A DNA stretch of 64,000 nucleotides from Nocardioides insulae DSM 17944 (GCF_000422825.1 NZ_KE383928.1:62001-126000), one strand, 5' to 3'. Counted from the stretch's first letter, positions 1-8,930 are shown. Notes: generated from the sequence alone by a model not told the origin. Numbers and translations: made by a program.

Positions 1-2
1 CC

Positions 3-350
3 CGCTACGTCGCCGCGAACATCCCGGGCGCACGATTGGTCGAGCTGCCCGGTGTGGACCACTGGCCGTGGATCGGCGATGGCCAGGCGGTGCTGGCTGA
101 GATCCAGGAGTTCGTGACCGGGACCAGACCACGCCGACGCGACCGTCCGGCGTTCGGACCGGAATCGCTGACTCGGCGCGAACGCGAGGTCTGCGGTCTG
201 GCGATGCAGGGCCTGACGGCGCGAGTGATCGGCGAGCGCCTGTCGATCAGCGAACGGACCGCCGAGCGGCACGTGGCAAACGCCTACGCCAAGCTCGGGA
301 TCGGATCGCGTGTTGAACTGGTCCGCCGCGCGGGCGAGTTCGGGTTGTAA
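3..350 (+). CDS. Alpha/beta hydrolase-LuxR regulator, C-terminal part only
   Basis: The frame is already open at the left edge (first whole codon at base 3), so the N-terminal part lies outside the window. The first 40 or so residues look like the end of an alpha/beta hydrolase fold. The His in the segment GVDHWPW sits where the catalytic histidine of such folds lies. After a linker comes a LuxR-type helix-turn-helix (LTRREREV, then ISERTAERHVANAYAKL), ending with TAA. Hydrolase-like sensor domains fused to LuxR helices are common in actinobacteria as transcription regulators. The ligand and target genes cannot be told. A TTG at 36 is in frame but would cut the hydrolase part, so it is not the real start. 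Confidence 0.8.
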   Translation, partial: RYVAANIPGARLVELPGVDHWPWIGDGQAVLAEIQEFVTGTRPRRRDRPAFGPESLTRREREVCGLAMQGLTARVIGERLSISERTAERHVANAYAKLGIGSRVELVRRAGEFGL

Positions 351-401
351 CTGCGTAGCGGTACGGATGTGCCGGGTGCCCGGACCGCGCAACCTGTGGG
401 A

Positions 402-920
402 ATGGACCTGATCGAACGAATCCTGAGAACGACCACTCAACCGGACTTCGGGCCGGAGCGGGTCCGAGACGTGGTCGCAGCGGTCCTGGCCGACCCCACG
501 GACTGGCTCGATCCTCGTCACCAGCACCGCGGCGGCGAGGACTGGATGATGCACAGCCTCTATCGGGCGGCCTCGCTGTCAGTGCTGGCCGTGGTGTTCG
601 GGCCCGGCATCGTGTGTCCGGCCCACGATCACGGCAGTTGGGCCGTGGTGGGTGTGTACCGGGGGAGGGAGCGCGAGACGAGGTACCGCCGCGCCAACCC
701 GCCCCGGGGCCTGGTCGTCGATCGGGTCCTGGTCAGTCCCCGCGGGACGACGGTCGTCGTTCCAAGCGGCACGATCCACACGGTCGAGGCGCTCGACGGG
801 CACGATGCCGTGTCGATCCACGTGTACGGCACCGACATCGTCACCCAACACCGACACGAGTACGACCCTGCCACGGGCGCGGCGAAGATCTTCGCTCCTG
901 ACATCCACGGTGACGCATGA
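402..920 (+). CDS. Cupin-fold dioxygenase-like metalloprotein (cysteine dioxygenase type)
   Basis: A 172-residue single-domain protein with the double-stranded beta-helix signature of predicted metal-dependent (cysteine dioxygenase-like) enzymes. The first cupin motif is CPAHDHGSWAVVGVYRG near residue 72 (His-x-His plus a later Glu) and the third ligand is the His of SGTIHTVE near residue 125. Such enzymes bind Fe(II) and oxidise small thiols, but the substrate here is unknown. The ATG at 402 is chosen because MDLIERI looks like a family start. A GTG at 369 in the same frame would add 11 unconserved residues. The stop overlaps the next start (ATGA), so the two genes are probably translated together. 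Confidence 0.75.
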   Translation: MDLIERILRTTTQPDFGPERVRDVVAAVLADPTDWLDPRHQHRGGEDWMMHSLYRAASLSVLAVVFGPGIVCPAHDHGSWAVVGVYRGRERETRYRRANPPRGLVVDRVLVSPRGTTVVVPSGTIHTVEALDGHDAVSIHVYGTDIVTQHRHEYDPATGAAKIFAPDIHGDA

Positions 921-1939
921 TCCCGCTCCGACCGGTCGACAGCATCTGCGTGACAACCTTGATCGACAACTCCTCCGACGCCCTGCTCCCCGACCAGGAT
1001 GACGTGCGGCGCCGTGGCTCTGTCGGTGCGAGTGCCCCGCTGGCAGTCCAGCCGAGCCGGGTGGCGCAGGAGGGGCAGACCCTGGATCTTCTCAGGGCCG
1101 AGCACGGGTTCTCCGCCCTCGTCGAGGTGGTGATCGACGGCCACCGTCGGCGGATCCTGTACGACGCCGGGCCCTCGCCCGACGGGCTGGTGGGCAACCT
1201 CGACCGGCTCGGCCTGGACCCGACCACGTTCGAGACGATCGTGCTCAGCCACGGCCACTTCGACCACGTGATGGGGCTACAGGGACTGGCTCGTCGCCTC
1301 GACGGCCCGACGCCGCTCGTCGTTCACCCGGACGCCTGGCGCCGGCGACGCATCGTCGGCGCAGGTGGCTCTTGCGACCTCCCGACCCCGAGTCGCCGGG
1401 CGCTCGAAGGCCTCGGCTACCTCGTCATCGAGGAGCGCGGCCCGTCGTACCTGCTCGAGGGCGCCCTGCTGGTCACGGGACGGGTCGACCGCGAGACCGA
1501 CTTCGAGCTCGGCATCCCCGGGCAGTACGCCTGGCTCGACGGTGCGTGGGTCGCAGACCCTCTCACCCACGACGACCAGGCCGTGGTGCTGAACCTCCGC
1601 GACCGCGGACTCGTCGTGCTCACGGGCTGCGCACATGCCGGCCTCGTCAACACCGTCCGCTTCGCCCAACGGCTCACCGGCATCGCCCGGATCCACGCCG
1701 TCCTCGGCGGCCTCCACCTCCGACCTGGACCCACGCTCGCCCCCTCGGTCGCGGCGCTCGTCGAGATCGACCCGGCCGTCGTCGGACCAGCCCACTGCAC
1801 CTCGTGGGAAGGCCATCACGCGCTGGTCACCTCCCTCGGTCGGGCCTATCGGGCCAACTCGGTCGGCAGCACGTTCACCCTCGGACCGATCGCGCCTGAG
1901 CACCCATCCGCCCCCGCACGTCGTAGCGCCCGTCGTTGA
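917..1939 (+). CDS. Metallo-beta-lactamase-fold hydrolase
   Basis: A 340-residue protein with the zinc-binding signature HGHFDH near residue 112, a second ligand region GCAHAGLVN near 238, an LGGLHL strand near 263 and a terminal GPAHCTSWEGH histidine near 291. This ligand order and length fit the MBL subfamily often annotated as dihydropterin-ribofuranosyl-aminobenzene phosphate synthase-like, but that name should not be taken as the function. It overlaps the cupin gene by four bases (ATGA), so the pair is likely one operon. An alternative is a plain hydrolase acting on a product of the cupin dioxygenase, such as a thiol-derived sulfur compound. That is inference only. Confidence 0.8.
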   Translation: MIPLRPVDSICVTTLIDNSSDALLPDQDDVRRRGSVGASAPLAVQPSRVAQEGQTLDLLRAEHGFSALVEVVIDGHRRRILYDAGPSPDGLVGNLDRLGLDPTTFETIVLSHGHFDHVMGLQGLARRLDGPTPLVVHPDAWRRRRIVGAGGSCDLPTPSRRALEGLGYLVIEERGPSYLLEGALLVTGRVDRETDFELGIPGQYAWLDGAWVADPLTHDDQAVVLNLRDRGLVVLTGCAHAGLVNTVRFAQRLTGIARIHAVLGGLHLRPGPTLAPSVAALVEIDPAVVGPAHCTSWEGHHALVTSLGRAYRANSVGSTFTLGPIAPEHPSAPARRSARR

Positions 1940-1980
1940 GCCCAGTCACGCTGAGCGCGGACGTTCGCCTTTCGCGCGGG

Positions 1981-3024
1981 TCAGAGTGAGGGGTCGACCA
2001 GCACCTTGGTGTCCGGGCTGGTGCCGTCGCCCAGGGCGGACAACGCGGACTCGAGGTCGCCCAGACCGATGGTGTTGGTGTGCAGCACGTCGACACTGAC
2101 CGCCCCCGAAGCAACCGCCGCCATCGCGCCGACGAAGTCGTCGTGGGTATAGGCCAACGACCCGATCACGGTGAGTTGTCGGCTCTGCCAGTCCCCGTAG
2201 CTGACCTCGGAGGCGGTCATCGGGTACCCGAGCAGGGACAGGGTGCCGCCGCGGCGAACCATCTCGGCCGAGGCCTGCAGGAGGCCGGCCGCCCCGGTGC
2301 ACTCGTAGAGCACATCCGCTCCGAGGCCGGAGGAAACATTGTCGAGGTGGGCCTTGAACTCGTCACCCGGAGTGAAAACGGCGGTGAACCCCAGCTCGGC
2401 GGCCACGGCACGGCGATTCTCATTGGGTTCGACGACGATCACCTCCCGGGCACCGGCGTGGCGGGCGTGCTGGGCGGTCAACAGTCCGATCGGGCCGGCA
2501 CCCTGGACCACCACGAGAGCACCGAGGCGCTGCTGCGTCCGGCGCACGGCGTGAAAGGTGACCGCGGTGGGTTCGATGAGTCCGGCCTGCTCGTCGGTGA
2601 GGGCGTCGAGCACTCGCTGAACCCGCCGTTCATCGACGACGACGGTCTGGGCGAAGGCACCGTGGGCCGGCGCCGCTGGGTCAACGCCGTTTGCCTCGGC
2701 GAAGACGAGGTCGCACATCTCCGCGAACCCCGCTGCGCAGGAGGCGCAGCTGCCGCAAGCGATCCCGACACTGGCGATCACCCGCTGACCCACCTCGACC
2801 GTGGAGACCGACGTGCCGACCGCGGTGACGGTGCCGGTCCACTCGTGGCCGAACACGGCCGGCGGAAGGAACTGTGGGGACTGGTACCCGTGCACGTCGG
2901 TGCCGCAGATGCCGACGTACCGGATCTTGACGACCACCTGATTGGGTGCGGGCTCCGGGACGGCTTCCTCACTGATCGTCAGGGTGTTGGGGTCGGTCAC
3001 GTGCGCATAGCGAGAGCCCGTCAT
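1981..3024 (-). CDS. Zinc-dependent alcohol dehydrogenase (MDR family)
   Basis: 347 residues, the usual length for a medium-chain dehydrogenase. The N-terminal catalytic domain has GICGTDVHGY (catalytic zinc Cys), GHEWTG (the His-Glu pair) and a four-Cys structural zinc lobe, CGSCASCAAGFAEMC, near residues 92-106. The Rossmann domain follows, with VVQGAGPIGLLTAQHARHAGA. It resembles sorbitol/threonine dehydrogenase-like enzymes oxidising secondary alcohols or polyols with NAD(P), and the substrate is unknown. The ATG at 3024 follows a TAGGGT -10 box by six bases, suggesting a leaderless message. The gene lies 37 bases downstream of the XRE regulator on the same strand, so it may be read from either promoter. 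Confidence 0.88.
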   Translation of the reverse strand: MTGSRYAHVTDPNTLTISEEAVPEPAPNQVVVKIRYVGICGTDVHGYQSPQFLPPAVFGHEWTGTVTAVGTSVSTVEVGQRVIASVGIACGSCASCAAGFAEMCDLVFAEANGVDPAAPAHGAFAQTVVVDERRVQRVLDALTDEQAGLIEPTAVTFHAVRRTQQRLGALVVVQGAGPIGLLTAQHARHAGAREVIVVEPNENRRAVAAELGFTAVFTPGDEFKAHLDNVSSGLGADVLYECTGAAGLLQASAEMVRRGGTLSLLGYPMTASEVSYGDWQSRQLTVIGSLAYTHDDFVGAMAAVASGAVSVDVLHTNTIGLGDLESALSALGDGTSPDTKVLVDPSL

Positions 3025-3030
3025 GCCTCC

Positions 3031-3036
3031 ACCCTA
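3031..3036 (-). promoter_or_regulatory. Leaderless-type -10 box (TAGGGT) for the zinc dehydrogenase
   Basis: On the minus strand TAGGGT lies six bases before the ATG at 3024, the spacing expected when transcription starts at the start codon. No clear -35 was identified. Confidence 0.45.
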
Positions 3037-3061
3037 TGTGGGGCCGCTGGGGGCTGCGTCC

Positions 3062-3973
3062 CTACTGGTCGGCCGGTGTCTTCGTCGACCCGGTGGTCGC
3101 GACCCAGGACGCGAGCATGGCGAGTGCGTCGGCGGTCGGCGTACCGGCGGCGGCGGTGTAGACGTTGAGCGCCAGCCCGGGCTCGGAGGGCAGTTCGAGG
3201 GCTTCGAAGTCGAGGTCGAGGCGGCCCACGACGGGGTGCTGGATGCGCTTGCGGCCGCTGCGGTGGTAGCGCACGTCCTGGCTGGCCCACTGGCGGCGGA
3301 ACTCCTCGCTGCGGGTGGAGAGCTCCCCGACGAGTTCGATCAGGGCCTTGTCGTGCGGGTTGCGACCGGCCTCCAGCCGGAGCATCGCGGCGGCGTCCTT
3401 GGCGATCTGGTCGTAGTCGATGAACATCTCCCGGGCGGCCTCGGGGTAGAGGTAGACGAACCGGGTGGTGTTGGCCGGGCGGCGGTCGTCGGCGTCCAGG
3501 ACGGGGGCGTAGAGGGCTGCGGCGAGCGGGTTCATCGCCAGGATGTCGTGGCGGCCGTTGCGGATCCACGCGGGGGCGTCGGTGATCGCGTCCAGCAGTT
3601 GCTGGATCGGCGGTCGGACCGTGGTCGGCGGTGTTTTCCTCCGTCGGTGACTCGTTCCGGATTCCCTGGCCAAGGCGTAGAGGTGGTCCCGCTCGGCGTC
3701 GTCGAGCTTGAGCGCCGAGGCCAGCGCGTCGAGCACCGACTCGGACGCGCCGGCGAGACTGCCGCGCTCCATCCGGACGTAGTAGTCGACCGAGACCCCG
3801 GCCAGCATCGCGACCTCCTCGCGGCGCAGGCCCTGGACCCGCCGGTTCCCGCCGTACGCCGGGAGGCCGGCCTGCTCGGGAGTGATCCGGGCCCGCCGGG
3901 TGGAGAGGAACTCCTTGATCTCAGCACGCAGGTCCATACCTCCGTGGCCCGGGACTGGGGTGTTGCTGGTCAT
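3062..3973 (-). CDS. XRE-family regulator with MmyB-like ligand domain
   Basis: 303 residues. A Cro/C1-type helix-turn-helix lies near residues 45-95 (RREEVAMLAGVSVDYYVRME is typical). The rest, from about residue 110, matches the MmyB-like PAS-type ligand domain (PAWIRNGRHDILAMNPLAAAL, then the RFVYLYPEAAREMF region). Actinobacteria carry many such repressors next to, and divergent from, a dehydrogenase or reductase gene. The neighbour at 4066 is a zinc alcohol dehydrogenase starting 92 bases away on the other strand, which is the likely target. The first ATG at 3973 has a TACCGT -10 box six bases upstream, supporting it over the internal ATG at 3937. Confidence 0.88.
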   Translation of the reverse strand: MTSNTPVPGHGGMDLRAEIKEFLSTRRARITPEQAGLPAYGGNRRVQGLRREEVAMLAGVSVDYYVRMERGSLAGASESVLDALASALKLDDAERDHLYALARESGTSHRRRKTPPTTVRPPIQQLLDAITDAPAWIRNGRHDILAMNPLAAALYAPVLDADDRRPANTTRFVYLYPEAAREMFIDYDQIAKDAAAMLRLEAGRNPHDKALIELVGELSTRSEEFRRQWASQDVRYHRSGRKRIQHPVVGRLDLDFEALELPSEPGLALNVYTAAAGTPTADALAMLASWVATTGSTKTPADQ

Positions 3974-3979
3974 GCTTCC

Positions 3980-3985
3980 ACGGTA
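3980..3985 (-). promoter_or_regulatory. Leaderless-type -10 box (TACCGT) for the XRE regulator
   Basis: TACCGT on the minus strand ends six bases before the ATG at 3973. It lies in the 92-base divergent promoter shared with the dehydrogenase at 4066. That region also holds an inverted CCCGC/GCGGG pair (4040-4061) that could be the repressor site. Confidence 0.45.
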
Positions 3986-4065
3986 GGTCGGGAACCTCCG
4001 CTGAGGCAGGCACTGGCAGTACCCGGAACGAGCGACACTCCCGCAGGCCCGCGCAAGCGGGTCTG

Positions 4066-5124
4066 ATGGATGTCATGAAAGCAACCCTGATGTACGGCGC
4101 CGGCGACGTTCGTGTCGAGACCGTGCCCGATCCGGTCATCAAGCAGCCCACCGATGCGATCGTGCGGGTGGTCCGCTCCTGCATCTGCGGCTCCGACCTG
4201 CACCCCTATCACTCCATGCCCACCAGCACCCTCGGCTCCCCGATGGGTCACGAGGTCATCGCCGTCGTCGAGGAGACCGGCAGCGAGGTCACCGGACTGA
4301 GCAAGGGCGACTTCGTCGTCGCACCGTTCGCCTTCGCCGACAACACCTGCACCCTGTGCCGCGAGGGCTTCCACACCGCCTGTCCCAACGGCGGCTTCTA
4401 CGGGAGCGAGGAGACCGGTGGCCTCCAGGCGCAATGGGCCCGGATCCCGCAGGCCTCCGGCAGCCTGGTCAAGGTCCCAGACGTGAACCCCGACAGCGCA
4501 GACGAGGGTCTGCTGGCCTCGCTGCTCACCCTCTCCGACGTCTACCTCACCGGCTACCACGCGGCCCACATGGCCGACATCAAGCCCGGCCAGAGCGTCA
4601 CCGTCGTGGGTGACGGCGCGGTCGGTCTCTCCGCGGTGCTGGCCGCCAAGCAGATGGGCGCCGAGCAGATCATCCTGATGGGCCGCCACCAGGCCCGCAC
4701 CGACCTCGGCCGTGAGTTCGGAGCCACCGACGTGGTCGCCGAACGCGGCGCCGAGGGCGTCGCGAAGGTCATGGACCTCACCGACGGGTTCGGTTCGCAC
4801 GCCGTGCTGGAGGCCGTGGGTCACATGCCCGCCTACGAGCAGTCCTACGGCGTGGTCCGCCCCGGCGGCATCATCAGCCGCGTCGGGGTCCCGCAGTACG
4901 AAGAGGCTCCGGTCGGGTTCGGTTCCCTGTTCGGGAAGAACGCCCGCCTCGCCGGCGGCCCCGCGCCGGTCCGTGCCTACCTCGAGGAGGCCATCACCCA
5001 GGTGCTGGCCGGGGAGATCGACCCCGGCAAGGTCTTCGACCGCACCGTGTCGATCGACGAGGTCCCGGCAGGGTACGTCGCCATGGACGACCGCGAGGCG
5101 CTCAAGGTCATGGTCACCCCGTGA
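4066..5124 (+). CDS. Zinc-dependent alcohol dehydrogenase, second paralogue (MDR family)
   Basis: 352 residues. CICGSDLHPYH carries the catalytic zinc Cys, GHEVIAVVEE the His-Glu pair, CTLCREGFHTAC the structural zinc Cys residues (three visible plus a downstream partner, a variant lobe), and VVGDGAVGLSAVLAAKQMGA the nucleotide-binding Rossmann loop. The sequence belongs to the glutathione-independent formaldehyde/threonine dehydrogenase-like branch widely annotated as zinc-dependent alcohol dehydrogenase. Divergent to the XRE/MmyB regulator and followed by a coupled small frame and a cupin gene, so probably a three-gene unit under that regulator. An in-frame ATG at 4075 (MKATLMYG) matches many family starts and is an equally good choice. 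Confidence 0.88.
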   Translation: MDVMKATLMYGAGDVRVETVPDPVIKQPTDAIVRVVRSCICGSDLHPYHSMPTSTLGSPMGHEVIAVVEETGSEVTGLSKGDFVVAPFAFADNTCTLCREGFHTACPNGGFYGSEETGGLQAQWARIPQASGSLVKVPDVNPDSADEGLLASLLTLSDVYLTGYHAAHMADIKPGQSVTVVGDGAVGLSAVLAAKQMGAEQIILMGRHQARTDLGREFGATDVVAERGAEGVAKVMDLTDGFGSHAVLEAVGHMPAYEQSYGVVRPGGIISRVGVPQYEEAPVGFGSLFGKNARLAGGPAPVRAYLEEAITQVLAGEIDPGKVFDRTVSIDEVPAGYVAMDDREALKVMVTP

Positions 5125-5372
5125 CGAGCACCCACAGCGACCACGACGCGACGTCCCCCGTCCGCTGCGCCCGCCCCAACGGCCCGGCGGCCGGGGGAGC
5201 GGGCCGGCACAACGACCACGTCGCCCATCGAGCGCCCCGGCGAGCGCCAGCTCGGGCCCGGCAGTGGCGTCGTACCGCCCTGGCCGACGCCTTCGGCCAC
5301 GGCAGAGCCCACTCCGCCCACATCGAGGAACCCACCAACACCATCACCCGCAACCACGAGATCGAGGTCTGA
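5121..5372 (+). CDS. Small hypothetical frame coupled between dehydrogenase and cupin
   Basis: An 83-residue frame that fills the gap between its neighbours. It starts with a GTGA overlap on the dehydrogenase stop and ends one base before the ATG of the cupin gene. The protein is rich in His, Arg, Ala and Pro, with no membrane segment or recognisable motif. The composition is as expected for random high-GC DNA, so it could be a decayed gene or a long leader that keeps ribosomes moving to the cupin. The fit at both ends is the only positive evidence. Confidence 0.35.
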   Translation: MTSTHSDHDATSPVRCARPNGPAAGGAGRHNDHVAHRAPRRAPARARQWRRTALADAFGHGRAHSAHIEEPTNTITRNHEIEV

Positions 5373-5373
5373 C

Positions 5374-5772
5374 ATGGAGATCCTTCCCCGCACGGAGACG
5401 ATCAAGAATCCCGCGACCCAGTTCACCGGGGACGTATGGCTCGACGTCATCGCGGCCCCCCGCGAACCGGGCCAGCGGATGTTCGTCGGCAGGGTCCGCT
5501 TCGCGCCCGGCGCCCGGACGGCCTGGCACTCCCACGCGCTGGGGCAGACCCTCCACGTCACCCAGGGCATCGCCTGGATGGGCACCCGCGACGGATCCAA
5601 GATCGTCGCCCATGCCGGAGAGACGATCTACTGCCCGGCCGGCGAGGACCACTGGCACGGCGCCGCGCCGGACTCCTTCATGGAGCACCTCGCCATGATC
5701 GACCACGCCGATGACCCCGCCACCTCGACCACCTGGCTCGAACACGTCACCGACGAGCACTACCTCGGCTGA
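5374..5772 (+). CDS. Small cupin-domain protein, mandelonitrile lyase-like
   Basis: 132 residues, one conserved-barrel cupin domain. GARTAWHSHALGQTLHVTQG holds the His-x-His and Gln/His metal ligands near residues 53-62, and CPAGEDHWHGAAP near 88 holds the last histidine. This pattern matches the small cupins annotated as (R)-mandelonitrile lyase-like or quercetin-type proteins that sit beside dehydrogenases and XRE regulators. The true reaction is often unknown. Starts one base after the preceding small frame, so it is likely co-transcribed with the dehydrogenase at 4066. It may act on the aldehyde or keto product of that enzyme, which is inference. Confidence 0.8.
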   Translation: MEILPRTETIKNPATQFTGDVWLDVIAAPREPGQRMFVGRVRFAPGARTAWHSHALGQTLHVTQGIAWMGTRDGSKIVAHAGETIYCPAGEDHWHGAAPDSFMEHLAMIDHADDPATSTTWLEHVTDEHYLG

Positions 5773-5902
5773 GCAGCACCGGCCACCCGGGCCGGCGCGG
5801 CCCGCGCGCAGCCAGATCGGGAACCTTCGCCCGGACACGGCACCGGGATAGCGCGCCGGGCTGGAAGTGGCTAGCGTCGGTCGCGGCGAGCGAGGGGGGC
5901 GG

Positions 5903-7414
5903 ATGGGCATTGGTCGCAGTTCCACGAGTGGTGTGCTGGTCGCGACCTGTCTGTCCACCCTGGTGGTCAACGCCAACACCTCTGCGGTGAGCATCCTCCT
6001 GCCGGCGATCAGCGCGGACACCGGCATGGGGGTCGAAACGCTCCAGTGGGCGGTGACCGGCTACTCGTTGGTCGGCGCGGCGGTGATCATCACCTCGGGG
6101 TCGCTCGGAGACGTGTTCGGCCGCAAGCGGATCTTCCAGCTCGGGCTGCTGCTCTTCGTGCTCTCGTGCGTCCTCATCGCGCTCGCCGAGAGCGGTGGGA
6201 TGGTCATCGCCGGCCGGGTCGTGCAAGGCGCCGCCGGATCGACGATCCTGGCGTGCGGACTGAGCCTGCTGACGGTGGCGACCTCGGGCGACCAGCAACT
6301 GAGGTTCGTATCGCTGTGGGGAGCCGCAGCCGCGGTCGGCGCGGCGGCGGGGCCGCTGCTCGGCGGCGTCCTCGTCGACCTGACCGGCTGGCAGGGCCTG
6401 TTCTGGATCGACGCGGGTGTGGCCGTCGTCTGCATGGTGCTGACCTACACGGCGATAGCGGAGTCGCGCGATGAAGGCCGGCCGCGATCCATCGACTACC
6501 TCGGTACGGCGCTCGTCGCGCTGACCCTGGTGCCGCTCATCTACGGTTTCACCAAGAGCGGCGACTGGGGCTGGCTCTCGGCAGCGACGCTGGGCTGCTT
6601 CGCGGCATCGATCGTCGCCGGGGTGCTGTTCGTGATCACCGAGAGGCGGGTCGCCGTGCCGCTGCTCGACCTGTCCCTGCTGCGCAATCGGATCCTGGTC
6701 GGCGCCACCGTCTGCATCCTCATCGGCGCGGGCACGATCAACGGCCTGATGTATCTGCTCAGCCTCTACTTCCAGGACCCGGCGACGCTCGGCTTCACCC
6801 CTCTCCAGGCCGGCATCGCGACCCTTCCCGCCACCGTCGGCCTGGTCGTCGTCGCGCCGCTGGTCCCGAAGCTGACCAACCGGATGGGCGCGCGTCAGGT
6901 GATCGGGTTCGGCTTCGTCCTGATGGCCGCTGGGTTCGCCGGCATCGGGATCGTGGACGCGTCGTGGGCCTACGCGGCGTTCCTGCTGCCGATCCTGGCC
7001 ATCGCGGTCGGGATGGGCCTCTCCAACGGCCCGTCCTCGTCCGCGGCGACCTCGTGCGTGCCCCAGAAGCAGGTGGGGGAGGCCTCCGGCGTGTCCAACA
7101 TGGCGCGATACGTCGGTGCCGCGGTCGCCACCGCGCTGGCGGCGAGCATCTACGCCGGTGTCCAGACCAACCGGCTCGAGGACGGCGCGGACCCCGCGGA
7201 GGCGCTCGCGGCCGGGCTCGGCGCGGCCTCGTGGCTGATGGTCGTCCTCAGCGCACTCGGCATCCTGCTGGCGGTGGTCGCCATCCGCCGCCAGCGGGCC
7301 GCGACCGCGGGGGCACTGGACGCCGCCGCCTCGGCCTCGGCCCACCTGCACACGCTCCCGACGAGTACGACGGGGCTGCCGCGGACCTCAACGAGCGCGG
7401 AGGGACCGAGATGA
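5903..7414 (+). CDS. MFS drug-exporter-like transporter, 14-helix DHA2 type
   Basis: 503 residues with about 14 hydrophobic segments. The motif-A-like loop GSLGDVFGRKRIF after helix 2 and the RVVQGAAGSTILACGLSLL segment place it with EmrB/QacA proton-driven exporters of the inner membrane. The ATG at 5903 is preceded by a purine-rich GAGCGAGGGGGG stretch that serves as ribosome site. A GTG at 5867 in the same frame would add a charged, unconserved tail. Its 3' end overlaps the 3' end of the convergent FAD monooxygenase gene by 27 bases. Export substrate unknown. Confidence 0.88.
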   Translation: MGIGRSSTSGVLVATCLSTLVVNANTSAVSILLPAISADTGMGVETLQWAVTGYSLVGAAVIITSGSLGDVFGRKRIFQLGLLLFVLSCVLIALAESGGMVIAGRVVQGAAGSTILACGLSLLTVATSGDQQLRFVSLWGAAAAVGAAAGPLLGGVLVDLTGWQGLFWIDAGVAVVCMVLTYTAIAESRDEGRPRSIDYLGTALVALTLVPLIYGFTKSGDWGWLSAATLGCFAASIVAGVLFVITERRVAVPLLDLSLLRNRILVGATVCILIGAGTINGLMYLLSLYFQDPATLGFTPLQAGIATLPATVGLVVVAPLVPKLTNRMGARQVIGFGFVLMAAGFAGIGIVDASWAYAAFLLPILAIAVGMGLSNGPSSSAATSCVPQKQVGEASGVSNMARYVGAAVATALAASIYAGVQTNRLEDGADPAEALAAGLGAASWLMVVLSALGILLAVVAIRRQRAATAGALDAAASASAHLHTLPTSTTGLPRTSTSAEGPR

Positions 7415-8848
7415 GGTCTGTTGTGCCACTGCGGTGAGCAGGTCCCCCCGGGTCGGGCCCTGCTGCGGGTAGCGCGCGCTGCCGAGGTGGGGTCGGAGGT
7501 GGGCCATCACGGTAGCATCGGCGAGCGCCTCGGGCGGTGTGGCAAGCATCCCCGAGATGCGCCCTGCCGCGCGGGCGAGCACGGGGTCCGCGGCCGCGCC
7601 GGACAGCAGTGCCGTCGTCACCGCCCAGGTCGGGTCCTCGGTCAGGTACGGCGTGCCGGCCAGGTCTGCGGTGAGTTCGCCGAGTCGATGGCGATCGAAG
7701 CGGGTCGTCGCCTCGACCCACGGCCGCACCCGGGCGGCGGTGGCTTCCTCGAACGCGGTGACGACGTCGGTGGGGTCCCGGGGAGCCTCGGCCAGCGTGT
7801 CGCGCAGTGCGATCGCGTGGATCGCCCCGATCGTCGCGCCCCGTCCGAGTGACGGGTTGGTCGCCGCGGCGCTGTCCCCGACCGCCACGATCCCGGTCGC
7901 GACCGGGACGCCGTCGCGCAGGTAGCTGCGGCGTACGTCCTCGAGTCCGGCCAGCGGCAGGACGTCTGTGACCGGGTCGCCCGCGGCGACCCATGCCGCC
8001 GCGGTCGGGCTGCACCGGGCGGCGGCGAGCCAGGCGTCGGGGTCGCGGAGTGCGCGGAGCGCCCGGTCCTGTGAGCTGGCCAGCAGCACCACGCAGAAGA
8101 CATCGTTGTCGCACGGCAGCGTGAGGACCGACAAGGACGGCTGGTGGGTCAACACCGGGCCCGCGCCCCGGGGCGGCCCGGCCGGACTGCGGAAGTAGCG
8201 GCTGAAGTAGACGAAACCGCAAGGTTCCCGCTCTTCCGCCGGCGGTGGCCCGCCGATCTGAGCGATCCAGCCCGGCAGCGGCGTCCGGCGTCCGGCCGCG
8301 TCGACCACCAGGTCGGCGGGCAGTTCCCCGGCTGTGGTGCGCAGCCCGCACACGCGCGGGAGGGTGGAGCCGTAGTCGACCACCAGGCCGGTCGCCCGGG
8401 CGCCTCGGTGCACGATCAGGCCGGGTTGGGACTGCGCCATCCGCGCCAGCGCCGCCTCCAGGAGGGGACGGCGGGCGGTGAGGGTGTCGAACCGCTCATC
8501 GCCCGGTTGCCAGCCATGGGTGGCAGCGTCGGGCTGCAGGTGGAGCAGGTTGGTCCGGGTGGCCCCGTAGGACAGCAGGTCGTCGCGAAGCTCCGGTAGT
8601 TCGCGGTCGATCTCCTGGCGCCAGCGCGGCAGCATCAGGTGGGGCTGGTGGAACTGGTTGACGCCCGGTCGCTGCCAGGCCTCCCAGGCGGACTCCGCGT
8701 CCTCGGTCGCTCCGGGCGCCGGCACCGGTGCGGGGTCGCGGTCCAGCAGCGTCACCCGGTGACCGCCTCGGGCCAGGAGGATTGAGACGGTGAGCCCGGT
8801 GAGCCCGGCTCCGATGACGACGACGCGCTGGGCTTGCTGAACGGTCAT
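7388..8848 (-). CDS. FAD-dependent monooxygenase / halogenase-like oxidoreductase
   Basis: 486 residues. The start VVVIGAGLTGLTVSILLARG is a GxGxxG dinucleotide-binding fold, and the downstream GIVAVGDSAAATNPSLGRG contacts the flavin ribityl chain as in p-hydroxybenzoate hydroxylase-type monooxygenases. The order and length fit the group annotated as tryptophan halogenase-like or geranylgeranyl-reductase-like flavoproteins. The Lys of true tryptophan halogenases cannot be placed, so halogenation is not claimed. The ATG at 8848 has a GGAGAGAG ribosome site. It lies 82 bases downstream of the STAND ATPase gene on the same strand, suggesting that ATPase controls it. The last nine codons overlap the exporter gene on the other strand. 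Confidence 0.8.
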   Translation of the reverse strand: MTVQQAQRVVVIGAGLTGLTVSILLARGGHRVTLLDRDPAPVPAPGATEDAESAWEAWQRPGVNQFHQPHLMLPRWRQEIDRELPELRDDLLSYGATRTNLLHLQPDAATHGWQPGDERFDTLTARRPLLEAALARMAQSQPGLIVHRGARATGLVVDYGSTLPRVCGLRTTAGELPADLVVDAAGRRTPLPGWIAQIGGPPPAEEREPCGFVYFSRYFRSPAGPPRGAGPVLTHQPSLSVLTLPCDNDVFCVVLLASSQDRALRALRDPDAWLAAARCSPTAAAWVAAGDPVTDVLPLAGLEDVRRSYLRDGVPVATGIVAVGDSAAATNPSLGRGATIGAIHAIALRDTLAEAPRDPTDVVTAFEEATAARVRPWVEATTRFDRHRLGELTADLAGTPYLTEDPTWAVTTALLSGAAADPVLARAAGRISGMLATPPEALADATVMAHLRPHLGSARYPQQGPTRGDLLTAVAQQTSSRSLRAR

Positions 8849-8930
8849 GGCTCTCTCCTCGGTCGGTGGGGGTCCCACGCTCGCGCCGACCGCTGGCCAC
8901 CTACCAGGCCAGCCACTGCTCAACTGCTGC

